The notes: generated by a model from the letters alone, not told the origin. Shown: positions 54,641 to 64,000, numbered from the stretch's first letter. The stretch is DNA of 64,000 nt from Bacteroidales bacterium (GCA_020636835.1 JACJXC010000005.1:124001-188000); one strand, 5' to 3'. Numbers and translations are program-made.

Positions 54641-56389
54641 ATGGAAAATCAAGATTTAGAGAAACAGGTTAGAGAAAAAGCACAAAAATGGCTCAGCCCG
54701 GCATTCGACAAGGAAACGCGGGAGCAAGTTCAACACCTGCTCAACAACGACACCAATGAGTTGATTGAATCGTTCTACCGCGATTTAGAGTTTGGCACAG
54801 GGGGATTACGAGGAATTATGGGCGTTGGAACAAACCGAATGAACATATACACCGTGGGAATTGCCACTCAGGGCCTGTGTAACTATTTACGGAAACAATT
54901 CGCCCACCTACCGGAAATTAGGACTGCCATTGCCTTCGATCCACGCAACAACAGCATGAAATTCGCCGACATAACCTCAAAAGTATTCAGTGCCAATGGG
55001 ATACGGGTTTACCTATTCGACTCGCTCCGCCCAACCCCTGAGCTCAGCTTTGCAATTAGAACCTATAAATGCCACTGCGGAGTTGTGGTTACGGCATCGC
55101 ATAACCCAAAAGAATACAACGGCTACAAGGTTTACTGGGAAGATGGAGGCCAAATAGTACCTCCCCACGATAAAAACATTATCAACGAGGTACAAGCAAT
55201 AAAGGACATCGCCGAGGTTAAGTTTAATGGCGACTCAAATTTAATAAGGGTTATCGGCAGTCAAACCGACGAAATATACATCAACACCCTTTCGACCCTC
55301 TCGCTTTCGCCCGAAGTTATCAAAAAGCAGAATAAAATTGCCATTGTTTACACCCCAATTCACGGAACAGGGGTAGAACTGGTTCCTAAAACACTGCATA
55401 AATTTGGCTTCACAAATGTTACAAGCATCCCGGAACAGGATGTTATTGACGGGAACTTCCCAACAGTAGTATCGCCCAACCCCGAAGAACCCGCCGCCCT
55501 AAAAATGGCCATTGAAAAGGCCTACGAAATCAACGCAGACATAGTTATGGCCACCGACCCCGATGCGGATCGCGTGGGAATCGGAGTTAAGGATCTAAAG
55601 GGTAACTATACGCTACTAAATGGGAATCAAGCCGCATCGATTCTAATATACTACCTACTCCGAAAATGGACGGAGAATGGGAAAATTAAAGGTAAGGAGT
55701 ATATCGTTAAAACCATTGTAACCACAGACCTACTGGCCGATATTGCTAAAAAATTCAACGTTGAATGCTTTGAGGTGCTAACCGGCTTTAAATACATTGC
55801 CGAAAAAATAAGAGAGCTCGAAGGAATTAAAACATTCATTGGCGGGGGTGAGGAAAGTTACGGCTACCTGTGCAGCGACTTTGTGCGCGACAAGGATGCC
55901 GTAATAAGCTGTGCCATGTTTGCTGAGATTACCGCTTGGGCAAAGGATCAAGGCAAATCGCTGTACCAATTACTGATGGATATCTACCAAGAGTTTGGGC
56001 TATACAAAGAACACCTAGTGTCGCTAACCCTTAAAGGCAAGGATGGCGTGGAGCAAATTGCCCAAATGATAAAAACCTACCGGAAAAATCCCCCTAAAAC
56101 GATTGATGGCTCCCCGGTAATAACAGTCCACGATTACCAGAAACAGGAAACAACCGACACAACATCGGGAAAAGCATCGGCAATTAGTCTACCCAAATCG
56201 GATGTGCTACAATTTATCACCCACGATGGCACAAAGGTTTCGGTGCGACCATCGGGAACTGAGCCCAAAATAAAATTCTACTTTGGGGTAAAAGGAACCC
56301 TCAAATCGGCATCGGAAATCGAGAATCAGATAAAAGAGCTCGATGCCAAGATTGCCAGGATTGTGGAAGAGCTGGGGATTAAGAAGTAG
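54641..56389 (+). CDS. Phosphohexomutase (phosphoglucomutase/phosphomannomutase)
   Basis: A 582-residue alpha-D-phosphohexomutase that interconverts sugar 1- and 6-phosphates. The phosphoserine loop is VTASHNPKEYNGYK, the Mg2+ loop TDPDADRVGIG, the sugar-binding loop GGGEESYGY and the phosphate-binding loop RPSGTEPKIKFY. Its length fits the PgcA/PGM2-like branch. It follows the nucleotide-sugar genes by 134 bases and could feed them with sugar 1-phosphates. It is intact. Confidence 0.94.
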   Translation: MENQDLEKQVREKAQKWLSPAFDKETREQVQHLLNNDTNELIESFYRDLEFGTGGLRGIMGVGTNRMNIYTVGIATQGLCNYLRKQFAHLPEIRTAIAFDPRNNSMKFADITSKVFSANGIRVYLFDSLRPTPELSFAIRTYKCHCGVVVTASHNPKEYNGYKVYWEDGGQIVPPHDKNIINEVQAIKDIAEVKFNGDSNLIRVIGSQTDEIYINTLSTLSLSPEVIKKQNKIAIVYTPIHGTGVELVPKTLHKFGFTNVTSIPEQDVIDGNFPTVVSPNPEEPAALKMAIEKAYEINADIVMATDPDADRVGIGVKDLKGNYTLLNGNQAASILIYYLLRKWTENGKIKGKEYIVKTIVTTDLLADIAKKFNVECFEVLTGFKYIAEKIRELEGIKTFIGGGEESYGYLCSDFVRDKDAVISCAMFAEITAWAKDQGKSLYQLLMDIYQEFGLYKEHLVSLTLKGKDGVEQIAQMIKTYRKNPPKTIDGSPVITVHDYQKQETTDTTSGKASAISLPKSDVLQFITHDGTKVSVRPSGTEPKIKFYFGVKGTLKSASEIENQIKELDAKIARIVEELGIKK

Positions 56390-56394
56390 ATTAT

Positions 56395-56407
56395 TGAGTT
56401 ATTAAGT
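56395..56407 (+). repeat. Short intergenic repeat TGAGTTATTAAGT, also at 2796-2808
   Basis: The same 13 bases occur just after a stop codon at 2796-2808 (adaptor gene) and here after the phosphohexomutase stop. The element is part of a loosely tandem GTTATT(G/A)A pattern. It may be a small dispersed intergenic repeat. Confidence 0.4.
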
Positions 56408-56426
56408 TATCTGAATATTAGGTCAA

Positions 56427-56837
56427 ATGAAATCGTACCGGAAGGAGCTTTGGTTCGAAACCAGCAAACGTCGCGAGCTAATAAACATTACCCGCGATGT
56501 GGAGGATTGCCTTGCCGAAAGTCGCATAAAAGAGGGCATGGCGCTTGTAAACGCCATGCATATCACCTCGAGCATATTTATAAACGACGACGAGAGCGGC
56601 TTACATCACGATTTTGAGGTTTGGCTGGAAAAACTTGCTCCCGAAAAGCCCTACGCCCAATACAAACACAACGGCTTTGAGGATAATGCCGATGCCCACC
56701 TAAAACGCACCATAATGGGCCGCGAGGTGGTTGTGGCAATCACCCAGGGAAAACTCGACTTTGGGCCCTGGGAACAAATATTCTATGGTGAGTTTGACGG
56801 AATGCGACGAAAAAGGGTATTCAATGAATTTCTATAA
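56427..56837 (+). CDS. YjbQ-family protein
   Basis: A 136-residue YjbQ/UPF0047 protein. The core GMALVNAMHITSSIFINDDE and the C-terminal GREVVVAITQGKLDFGPWEQIFYGEFDG are diagnostic. Some members have low thiamine-phosphate synthase activity in vitro, and the true role is not settled. A His/Asp-containing pocket is likely but not assigned. It lies 37 bases after the phosphohexomutase and ends at a strong terminator. Confidence 0.88.
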   Translation: MKSYRKELWFETSKRRELINITRDVEDCLAESRIKEGMALVNAMHITSSIFINDDESGLHHDFEVWLEKLAPEKPYAQYKHNGFEDNADAHLKRTIMGREVVVAITQGKLDFGPWEQIFYGEFDGMRRKRVFNEFL

Positions 56838-56894
56838 ACATTTGATGCCGTTGGCATCATTTAATATTAGCAAAACGCCTAACACGATAAATTA

Positions 56895-56931
56895 AAAAGG
56901 GAAACGCTGGAAAATCCAGCGTTTCCCTTTT
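56895..56931. terminator. Strong bidirectional terminator
   Basis: A perfect 16-bp stem (56895-56910 with 56916-56931) around AAAGGGAAACGCTGG, with A-rich sequence on the left and T-rich on the right. It lies between convergent genes and can end both transcripts. Confidence 0.92.
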
Positions 56932-56947
56932 GTATGATAACTCAAAA

Positions 56948-57937
56948 CTACTTTCCATCCCACCCCACAATCCGAGCCAAAACCCACCACATGGCATAGG
57001 CTTTCCGGTTTGCAGTAATATGCTGGGTATTATGCACCCCGTATACTACACCTCCACTTGTTGTCTTATTATTGTACCAATCCTGACCCAACGAATGGGA
57101 TGCCTGCCAATCCTCATAAAAATTGCCACCATACTTAGTTGAAACTCCGTTATCGTTGGTATCGTCCCAGTAATTATCGTCCATATCGTGGGTATCAATG
57201 CTGTAGTAATCGAGGCAGAGCTGATTGTTCTGGTTGCAAAAATTGATAATTAAATCGGCCTGATTCTTCGGCAAACCTGTACCAACATTGTTACCCTCGG
57301 CATGGCCTGTCATAAAAACAAAGTAAACCGGATTAAGCCGCTGCCCAACGCCTGTTCCAATTTTCGAACCATTTTCACCATACTCATCGATCAACGCTTG
57401 CATCCCCAGCAGGTAATTCTCCGAAACGTTGTGCTCTTTAATGCTACACCAGGACCACATCACCACATTGATATGCGCATTGGCCGGATCGTCCAAAAAA
57501 TTACGGGTGGCCTGGATGAATGCTGTTTCGTCGCGGCTCAAATCGGAGGCATCAACACCGCTCTCAGCATAAGCTCCTAACACATTGTCGTTGAAATCGA
57601 GTTTATTTAGAGTAGTATTGCAATTGGTAATGCCAAACAGATTGGAATCGCCCGCTTTGAAATCCTGCAATCCGAACAAACCGTATGTAACATGCGTTCC
57701 ATGCGATGTATGCTGGTAAGCCACATGGAGTAAATTGCGAGCCGAGTCGATATACTGCTGTGGGATAGAGCGCAGCGCACCCTCCTTGGCAATCGAAAAA
57801 TCGGCAATATAATCCCCATCGACCAAGGAACCATCGAGGTTTACGCTATAGGGTTTAGAGGGATCGTCGTCCTTACTGCATTGCAGTAAAGCCAACAGGC
57901 CAACCAGCAATGTCATACAAAAAGTTGATTTTCTCAT
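56948..57937 (-). CDS. Secreted lipoprotein with HTSHG / WSWC / MTGH motifs, unknown function
   Basis: About 329 residues from ATG 57937 with a lipobox in LLALLQCSKDD. Conspicuous residues are clustered: AYQHTSHGTHV, NVVMWSWCSIKEHN, YFVFMTGHAEGNN, CLDYYSIDTHDMDDN and the ending RKAYAMWWVLARIVGWDGK. Their spacing suggests an alpha/beta hydrolase or SGNH-like secreted enzyme, but I cannot name a family with confidence. It is the last gene of a unit with another lipoprotein and an aminopeptidase P. Confidence 0.75.
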   Translation of the reverse strand: MRKSTFCMTLLVGLLALLQCSKDDDPSKPYSVNLDGSLVDGDYIADFSIAKEGALRSIPQQYIDSARNLLHVAYQHTSHGTHVTYGLFGLQDFKAGDSNLFGITNCNTTLNKLDFNDNVLGAYAESGVDASDLSRDETAFIQATRNFLDDPANAHINVVMWSWCSIKEHNVSENYLLGMQALIDEYGENGSKIGTGVGQRLNPVYFVFMTGHAEGNNVGTGLPKNQADLIINFCNQNNQLCLDYYSIDTHDMDDNYWDDTNDNGVSTKYGGNFYEDWQASHSLGQDWYNNKTTSGGVVYGVHNTQHITANRKAYAMWWVLARIVGWDGK

Positions 57938-57976
57938 ACGGTTAGGTTTTATGTGATTTAGGCTATAATACAAAAA

Positions 57977-58666
57977 CTATTCCTTTACCAAAACATACAA
58001 ATCGCCGTTAATCCGATTTTTCAAAATCCTCCTCAACTCCCTCCGGGTGGGATTTAAATAATACTCCTGCGGTTTACCCGAAAGCGAGTCGACAGTTCCA
58101 GGCACCCGAGTCAGATGATTCATCCTTTGCACCTGGTCGGCATCGAGCAAATCGCCAAACTTAAGGTTCCGGCCGCAAAGCTGCAAAACCTTAACCAACC
58201 ACAATCCGTTTTCCGAAAGGGTATTCAAAAAACAGCACCCTCGGTACTTCCGAACCAACTGGGAGTCGGAAATCTCAAAGAGGATGCTCTCGGCAAGAGC
58301 ATCGACACGAACAGAATCGTCCACAAACTTAATAACAACATTCACACCGCTACTAAGCCAATCAGGTCTTTTGTGGGAGAGAATCAACTGGGTATCGCGC
58401 TGTATGGTTATATTTAAATCCTTTTCGAGAGCCGCAATGCTATCCTTATGAATAAATTCGTGCGAAATCCACATTGCAACTACCCTAACGCTATCCACCG
58501 TTAGACCCGAACTGTCGGATATGTTGATATACTTCCCCCTAAACTCGATTGGTATTTGCGAGAGGTTTTTCCCATCCCGAGGCTGCGGCTGCACAAACTT
58601 TACCTGTGGGCCACATGCAACTATGAGTATAAACAAGAATGGGGAAAAAAACCTCAGTACGCCCAT
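57977..58666 (-). CDS. Lipoprotein of unknown function
   Basis: A 229-residue lipoprotein with its lipobox in LFILIVACGPQ. It has a helix-strand mixture with no recognisable domain; GCCFLNTLSENGLWLVKVLQLC contains three cysteines that could form a disulfide in the periplasm. It lies 3 bases after the aminopeptidase P gene and ahead of the HTSHG lipoprotein gene, so the three are one unit. I cannot assign a function. Confidence 0.7.
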   Translation of the reverse strand: MGVLRFFSPFLFILIVACGPQVKFVQPQPRDGKNLSQIPIEFRGKYINISDSSGLTVDSVRVVAMWISHEFIHKDSIAALEKDLNITIQRDTQLILSHKRPDWLSSGVNVVIKFVDDSVRVDALAESILFEISDSQLVRKYRGCCFLNTLSENGLWLVKVLQLCGRNLKFGDLLDADQVQRMNHLTRVPGTVDSLSGKPQEYYLNPTRRELRRILKNRINGDLYVLVKE

Positions 58667-58669
58667 ATA

Positions 58670-60445
58670 TTAAATGGGATTAGTTTTCGTTTTAAGCCAT
58701 TGCAGTATTTCGCCGCTAAAATGCGGCGATAAAAGGTCGTAAACCATCGCATGATAGCCATTCAGCCATTCAATTTCATCGGCACAAAGCATATCGCGGG
58801 CAATTGGTTTAGTATCGATTGGGCAAAGCGTAAGAGTATTGAACTTAAGGAAACGCCCATACCCGTTGGTTTCATCGTCGGCACATACAATAAGATTCTC
58901 GATTCGGATTCCGTGCAAACCGGGTCTGTACAAACCGGGCTCATCGGACATTACCATTCCCACCTCGATGGGATGATGGTTTTCGGGGCGAATTTGCTGT
59001 GGTCCCTCGTGCACATTAAGGAAATAGCCTACGCCATGCCCAGTACCATGCCCGTAATTAAGATTGTGATTCCAAAGAGCCATACGAGCCAACGTATCGA
59101 GCTGCGATCCGCGTGTACCTACGGGGAATTTAGCGGAAGCAAGACAAATCATACCCTTAAGCACCAAGGTGTAGTCAACCATCTCGTCGCGTGTTGGCGA
59201 ACCCAAATGGATTGTTCGGGTAATATCGGTTGTTCCATTAAGATACTGCGCACCGGAATCGATAAGTAGAAAGCCATTGCGCTCAATCGGGTAGTTTGTT
59301 TCGGGCGATGCGCTGTAATGCACAATTGCCCCATGATCCTTGTACCCCACAATTGAGCCAAAACTCTCGGAAACAAAGTGATGGCGTTGAGAACGAAACT
59401 CGAGCAGTTTCTCGGCAATGGACAATTCGGTAACCTCAATTGTCCCAACACTTTGGTCGAGCCAATGCAGGAACGATACCAAAGCGATACCATCCTGCAC
59501 CATAGCGGATTTTATGCCTTCTATCTCGGCAGGGAACTTTCGGGCTTTAAGTTCAGCTGCCAATCCGAGCGATTCAACAACCTTTACCTTTTCGGGGATC
59601 TGGGAGTAAATAGCATAGTTTGTTTTGGCAGGATCAACAATCAGCACATCGCGCTTGCCCAGTTTGGTAATAAACTTAAACACCTTGGAGTAGTCCTTAA
59701 CCGCTACACCCTCGTTCTGAAGCCATTCAACCGTATCGGCATCAACCTTATCCTTCGCTATAAAAAGCGTTGCGGAATCGTCATCGATATACGCATAGCT
59801 AAGCACTACGGGGTTATACAGGATGTCGGCTCCCCTAATATTGAACGTCCAACAAATCTCGTCGAGCGAACACATCAGGTAACCAGTGGCATCGCGCACA
59901 AGAAGCGCCTTACGGATAGCCCCCAGTTTTTCGGCAACAGATATTTTGGCAAACTCTACCGGATGGACGAATGCCATACCCTGAGGTAATTCGGGACGAT
60001 CCTCCCAAATCCGGGACACCAAATCGATGCTGGGATTACAGCAAAAACCTTTCTTCTCGAAACAATCCATAAAGGTTAAAGCCATGTTTTTCGAAAGAAT
60101 CAAACCATCAAACCCAATGGTGCTGCCCTTTTTGAGAGTCATCGATAACCACGAGCTAATATCCGGAGTTTCGGGCAAACCCAGTTTGCAAAGCTCGATA
60201 CCCGAGCCGTTGAGCTGACGCTCGGCCTGTAGGAAATAGCGAGAATCGGTCCAAAGCGCAGCGCTATCGGCAGTAATAGCGAGCGTTCCGGCAGAACCAT
60301 CGAAACCCGAAATCCATTCGCGTATTTTCCAGAAATCGGGAATATACTCGCTAATATGGGGATCGCTATGGGGAATGATGTATGCCTGTAGGTTCTTTTT
60401 TTTCATCTGCTGGCGCAGCAAGCTAAGCTTATCGATAGTTTCCAT
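58670..60445 (-). CDS. Aminopeptidase P family protein (Xaa-Pro aminopeptidase)
   Basis: A 591-residue M24B metallopeptidase that removes an N-terminal residue before proline. Two creatinase-N-like domains (residues ~1-300) precede the pita-bread domain. Metal ligands are visible: the two Asp in LIDSGAQYLNGTTDITRT, His in YGHGTGHGVGYF, Glu in MVMSDEPGLY and Glu in GIRIENLIV. The three-domain length resembles eukaryotic XPNPEP1 and Bacteroidota homologues. The TATTTTTG box at 60486-60479 on the minus strand may be its -7 element. Confidence 0.93.
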   Translation of the reverse strand: METIDKLSLLRQQMKKKNLQAYIIPHSDPHISEYIPDFWKIREWISGFDGSAGTLAITADSAALWTDSRYFLQAERQLNGSGIELCKLGLPETPDISSWLSMTLKKGSTIGFDGLILSKNMALTFMDCFEKKGFCCNPSIDLVSRIWEDRPELPQGMAFVHPVEFAKISVAEKLGAIRKALLVRDATGYLMCSLDEICWTFNIRGADILYNPVVLSYAYIDDDSATLFIAKDKVDADTVEWLQNEGVAVKDYSKVFKFITKLGKRDVLIVDPAKTNYAIYSQIPEKVKVVESLGLAAELKARKFPAEIEGIKSAMVQDGIALVSFLHWLDQSVGTIEVTELSIAEKLLEFRSQRHHFVSESFGSIVGYKDHGAIVHYSASPETNYPIERNGFLLIDSGAQYLNGTTDITRTIHLGSPTRDEMVDYTLVLKGMICLASAKFPVGTRGSQLDTLARMALWNHNLNYGHGTGHGVGYFLNVHEGPQQIRPENHHPIEVGMVMSDEPGLYRPGLHGIRIENLIVCADDETNGYGRFLKFNTLTLCPIDTKPIARDMLCADEIEWLNGYHAMVYDLLSPHFSGEILQWLKTKTNPI

Positions 60446-60548
60446 TGGGATTGGTTTATGTACAACTAGTAATCTTTACAAAAATATATTGTTTCGAAAA
60501 AGAAAGAGCATCTTGTACCAATTAATATTGCCACCCAATCAATAAAAA

Positions 60549-63377
60549 TTAATTACCCAGGAAATGCTCCAAAATCCCGGAAAGGACACTGGTATCGATT
60601 GGCTTAGTGATATACCCATCGCACCCTGCCGCTTCGGCCTTAAGCCGATCCTCCTCGTTAGCATAGGCAGTTTGGGCAATTACAGGAATTTTTGAATTAA
60701 TGTGCTTTATCTCCATGGTAGCAGCATAGCCATCCATAACCGGCATACGAATATCCATGAGCACCAAATCAATATTTTGATTGATGGAGCTCACCAGTTC
60801 AACCGCCTCTTTACCATTCTTAGCCCAAATTGTGGTTGCTCCCCAATCGGTGAGTAGCTCCTGAAGAATAAGGTGGTTAGCCTCCTCATCGTCGACAATT
60901 AGGATTACCCTATTCTTAAAATCCGCCCGGCGCTTATCCTCAACCAAGGGTTCATCTACCAGCATGGTATCGGTGGGTAAACTAAGTGGTAGTTGCACCC
61001 TAAACTTGGTACCAACTCCAAGCTCCGACTCCACATTAATAGTTCCATTCAGCAAGGTAACAATTTCCTTGGTAATTTTAAGCCCCAAGCCAGTGCTTCC
61101 CTGAACCTGAAAGGTATCGAGCTGTCGATACTTCTCAAATATAAGTTCCTGCATTTTGGGATCAATCCCCATACCGGTATCACGCACAAAGAAGTTAACC
61201 GAATCGTCAGCAACAATGTATCCAATTTCAATAACACCACGCTCGGTGAACTTAAGCGCATTGTCAATAATATTTTCGAGTACCTGCTCTAATCGTCCCT
61301 CGTCGGTGAAAAGCTCCAGATTGGCAGAATTTTCGGGAAGCGTAAGTTTCAAATCAACCGCATCGTTATTGAGCAGTACCAGTTCATTGAGGTAAAACTG
61401 GTAAATCTCTTTTAGAAGCGCTTTAACATTAACCAGGGAATTTACAATGGTTAATTCGCCCTTCTCAATCTTATTAAAATCAATAATATCGTTTATCAGA
61501 CGGTTAAGCGCCTTACCCTTACTCTTAATAATATCGAAGTACTGATTCCGGATAGATTCGCTAAGCTCGGATCCAACCAATAACTGGCTAAAACCCAGTA
61601 TTGCGTTGAGCGGGGTTCTGATCTCGTGACTCAGATGGCTCATCAAATCCAACTTCCGGCAATTCTGGAAACGCAAATCGTTTACAGTGGCAGCGCTTTT
61701 CTGTTCAGCCCGGTGCTTCTGAATGGCCAACGATAGTATCAACGCCACATCGGCCAGCATATCGAGATCGGGAGCCGATTCCGCAGAAGCAAACAGGAGT
61801 ATTCCACCAAAAAACTCGTCGCGAACAACCAGCCCCGTTACGTAAAGATCCTGAATGCCAAAATTACGCTCAATAATTTTTGCTGCCGACACCGAGATAT
61901 TGCCATCGGCAAGTTCGTAAAGCGACTGCTGTACTTGAATAGGTTTCCCCGATTTTAGCATTTCGATGGCATTGGACTGAATTTTAAACCGGCGGCCAAC
62001 GGGATTCCATCCCAAATCGTCGATAAAGCTTCCGCGTTGCCGTTGCGATATCCCGTAAATTCCCTCGATAGTAAGAAAATCGTCGGAGGAATCGAACGAA
62101 AAAACCGCACTAATATTGTGGGGAAATGCATGCTCCAGCTGTAGGCCTAAATTAAGATAGATATTCTTAGTCTCAACGGGCTGAAACACCTTTGAACATA
62201 GATTTCGGTAAAGGTTCAGCCTATGCTTCTGCTTAGCTAAACTACCCTCCTGTGCACGCACTGCGGTAACATCCCGGCCAATGATAGTAAGTTCATTAAC
62301 CACCTCAAAACCCACAAGAATGGACCATACAATAATTTTCTGAGTTCCATCCTTTGCGGTAATAACGCTTTCGAAGGGCTTAGAGCCACTTTCTTTTAGG
62401 TATTCTACAAAACGCCTGTAAGCATCGGGCGATGAGGCAAATAGTTTCTTAAAATTTGAATCGGCATTCAACTCTGCACATTTAAAGCCCAATGTTTTCT
62501 CGGCATACTTATTACAAAATGTAATGCCCATGGACGAGTCGAAAGAGATAAATATCAACTGGTGCGAGTTGAGCAATGCCGAATACCGAGCCCGATCGGT
62601 CGAGGAAATAGCCCCACCCTGTAAAGAAGTAAAATCGACAATAGCCCCCTCAATCAACTCGATATTTGCCGGATTTTTTGACGCAATCAGAATAATGTCT
62701 CTTACTTGCCCTGCCGATCCGATGTAGCGCAGGGTGAAGGAAAATGCACCCTCGGGACTCGCCACAAACTGCCGCCAATGCAGAATAAGTTTATTGTGAG
62801 TTTTATCGGAGAGATGGGGTTTAAGCTCATTGAACAAAGAAAAGCGCTCCCCCTGATTAACGTTAAAAAAACAACAACGGCTCTGCAACGTAAAATCGTT
62901 CGCAATGGGATTAAATTTGAAGAAAGCGAATGGGAAACTGGTATCGGCAGAGGGATCGGACATTACCATATATTTATCGGGGTCAACATCATAAAACTTC
63001 CCAATAATGAAGGCCACATTACCTGCCGAATCGTGCTCCGACACTGCCACCTTTGCCCGAATCCAACGCCAACTCCCTTTCCGAAGCAACCTAAACTCCA
63101 GATCGCCAGTTACTGAGCGACCACTCAACAACCTACTAAATGTTTTCCGAAGCAACTTTTGATCGTCGGAATGCACCGCGGAAAAAAAATCATCCTGAGC
63201 AATTCCGCGCTCATCGAACTTTATTCCCAAAGCCACCAGCACCTTCCGGCTAAAGTGGAAGTGCTGGGTTTGACTATCCCAATACCAAAAACCCGCCTCA
63301 AGGAAGCGCTGTATGTGCATAAAAAAATCCTGAGCGATAGGAGCTCCAAACTGAATACGGTTATCACGATTTTGCAT
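60549..63377 (-). CDS. Hybrid sensor histidine kinase / response regulator
   Basis: About 942 residues from ATG 63377 (an in-frame ATG at 63422 is also possible). No transmembrane helix is seen, so it is cytoplasmic. N-terminal PAS-like regions (FLEAGFWYWDSQTQHFHFS; LLNSHQLIFISFD) and a GAF-like region (LNLYRNLCSKVF onward) precede HisKA (His in MSHLSHEIRTPLNA), the HATPase (NIIDNALKFT, GTGLGLK-like) and a C-terminal receiver (Asp in VLMDIRMPVMDG, Lys in YITKPID). It has no DNA-binding output domain, so it works through other proteins, and its partner is not nearby. Confidence 0.93.
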   Translation of the reverse strand: MQNRDNRIQFGAPIAQDFFMHIQRFLEAGFWYWDSQTQHFHFSRKVLVALGIKFDERGIAQDDFFSAVHSDDQKLLRKTFSRLLSGRSVTGDLEFRLLRKGSWRWIRAKVAVSEHDSAGNVAFIIGKFYDVDPDKYMVMSDPSADTSFPFAFFKFNPIANDFTLQSRCCFFNVNQGERFSLFNELKPHLSDKTHNKLILHWRQFVASPEGAFSFTLRYIGSAGQVRDIILIASKNPANIELIEGAIVDFTSLQGGAISSTDRARYSALLNSHQLIFISFDSSMGITFCNKYAEKTLGFKCAELNADSNFKKLFASSPDAYRRFVEYLKESGSKPFESVITAKDGTQKIIVWSILVGFEVVNELTIIGRDVTAVRAQEGSLAKQKHRLNLYRNLCSKVFQPVETKNIYLNLGLQLEHAFPHNISAVFSFDSSDDFLTIEGIYGISQRQRGSFIDDLGWNPVGRRFKIQSNAIEMLKSGKPIQVQQSLYELADGNISVSAAKIIERNFGIQDLYVTGLVVRDEFFGGILLFASAESAPDLDMLADVALILSLAIQKHRAEQKSAATVNDLRFQNCRKLDLMSHLSHEIRTPLNAILGFSQLLVGSELSESIRNQYFDIIKSKGKALNRLINDIIDFNKIEKGELTIVNSLVNVKALLKEIYQFYLNELVLLNNDAVDLKLTLPENSANLELFTDEGRLEQVLENIIDNALKFTERGVIEIGYIVADDSVNFFVRDTGMGIDPKMQELIFEKYRQLDTFQVQGSTGLGLKITKEIVTLLNGTINVESELGVGTKFRVQLPLSLPTDTMLVDEPLVEDKRRADFKNRVILIVDDEEANHLILQELLTDWGATTIWAKNGKEAVELVSSINQNIDLVLMDIRMPVMDGYAATMEIKHINSKIPVIAQTAYANEEDRLKAEAAGCDGYITKPIDTSVLSGILEHFLGN

Positions 63378-63755
63378 ACACAATTTTTTATCAAAAACAA
63401 GCACACCACCATACAATGCCATCCGATATTAACTCTGCACCAAATGCACCTGGGCAAATCCGGCAAAAAGGCAGCGGTAAAAACCAATTTATTCTGAAAT
63501 TTAGTAAAAATTTCGGCATTAACAAACATCAACCATAAACCAGTGTTTAATTAATACCGGAATGAATGCCACAATAAAATTCTACAATAGCCATTCTACA
63601 TGGGATTTAAAAAAGATTAGATTTGAATCATAAATCGGAATTGTTAAAAACTTTTGAAAATTGTTGAATACTTATTGATACCAATCGAGCTACGAGTAAA
63701 TTACATTTAATTACTTTGCGGATAATACACAGAAAACAATATAGCGAAACCAGAA
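63378..63755. other. Intergenic region between the hybrid kinase and the RHH-like gene
   Basis: About 370 AT-rich bases with no convincing gene. TACTTTG near 63711-63717 is one base short of the TAnnTTTG box and lies about 40 bases ahead of the small gene at 63756. No hairpin or tRNA was found. Confidence 0.35.
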
Positions 63756-63956
63756 ATGACTAGACGTCCAGGGTTTAATACCGAGCAACTCAAAAGGATA
63801 CACCGCAAAGAGCTCCTGTTCAACACCAGCGAGTTGAATGCCATTGAGCTATACTGTAAACGTTATAGAATTCGGAATAAGTCGAAATTTCTGCGCGAAG
63901 CGATAATATCAAAGATTCTTAACCGCTTTGAAAGCGACCATCCTCGACTGTTCTAG
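63756..63956 (+). CDS. Small basic ribbon-helix-helix-like protein
   Basis: A 66-residue basic protein. The pattern ELLFNTSELNAIELYCKRY followed by KSKFLREAIISKIL is that of a ribbon-helix-helix DNA-binding or MobC-like fold: a beta strand, then two helices. It could be a DNA-binding regulator or an antitoxin. No toxin or mobilisation gene is seen before the window ends 44 bases later. It stands alone upstream, so the function remains open. Confidence 0.65.
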   Translation: MTRRPGFNTEQLKRIHRKELLFNTSELNAIELYCKRYRIRNKSKFLREAIISKILNRFESDHPRLF

Positions 63957-64000
63957 AAAACACCCCTCCATTAGCGTTGATACTACACAAGGAAAGCGCT

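Noticed and set aside
1..64000. CRISPR arrays, tRNA/rRNA genes, IS elements and prophage
   Set aside because: I looked for direct repeats with regular spacers, clover-leaf motifs and transposase or integrase motifs and saw none.

Overview
The window looks like a chromosomal stretch of a Bacteroidota bacterium, probably order Bacteroidales or a relative. I infer this from several things. Start codons have A-rich upstream regions without clear Shine-Dalgarno sequences. Several promoters match the Bacteroidota -33 TTTG / -7 TAnnTTTG pattern. There is an HmuY/TonB receptor pair, a DPSL-type ferritin, a six-domain ribosomal protein S1, and CreD with its small regulator. No tRNA, rRNA, CRISPR array, IS element or prophage was seen.

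Layout. 1-1.6 kb: the end of a glycosyltransferase and a coupled TPR protein. 1.7-7.3 kb: a tripartite RND efflux operon (adaptor, pump, TolC). 7.4-8.3 kb: a small lipoprotein and a Lys/Gly-rich secreted protein. 8.3-10.8 kb: a peroxide-defence cluster (Fur/PerR-like regulator, DPSL ferritin, 1-Cys-type peroxiredoxin) divergent from an OsmC protein. 11-14 kb: an orphan PAS histidine kinase and a small helical protein. 14-16.4 kb: a membrane protein / winged-helix regulator / CreD operon with a very clear promoter. 16.5-17.5 kb: a nucleoid-associated protein. 17.8-22.9 kb: a heterodisulfide-reductase-like electron-transfer operon whose first two genes carry many small indels. 23-27.3 kb: MtgA, a TPR protein, an SBF-type transporter and a small protein. 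27.4-29.2 kb: an AT-rich two-gene unit, an RloA-like AAA ATPase plus an unrecognised small partner. This is the best candidate for an undescribed (possibly defence) system. 29.3-32.7 kb: a haem-uptake unit (HmuR/HmuY). 32.8-36.4 kb: a MATE transporter and a DPP-IV-like peptidase. 36.7-41.1 kb: a lipoprotein, a secreted protein and a large ABCG-type transporter with an unusual N-terminus. 41.2-42.1 kb: the SiaB/SiaC partner-switch pair. 42.3-51.7 kb: housekeeping genes on the minus strand (RNA methyltransferase, DEAD-box helicase, S41 protease, GMP synthase, RNase Z, STAS protein, ribosomal protein S1). 52.1-56.8 kb: nucleotide-sugar genes (UXS, RfbC, RfbD), a phosphohexomutase and a YjbQ protein. 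56.9-60.4 kb: two lipoproteins and an aminopeptidase P. 60.5-63.4 kb: a hybrid histidine kinase. 63.8 kb: a small ribbon-helix-helix-like protein.

Most of the window is ordinary core genome. The accessory or unusual parts are the ATPase pair at 27.4-29.2 kb, the indel-ridden Hdr-like genes at 17.8-19.7 kb, the ABCG export unit at 36.7-41.1 kb beside SiaB/SiaC, and the secreted-protein pair at 56.9-58.7 kb. All family calls were made by reading the translated sequences. No database search was run.
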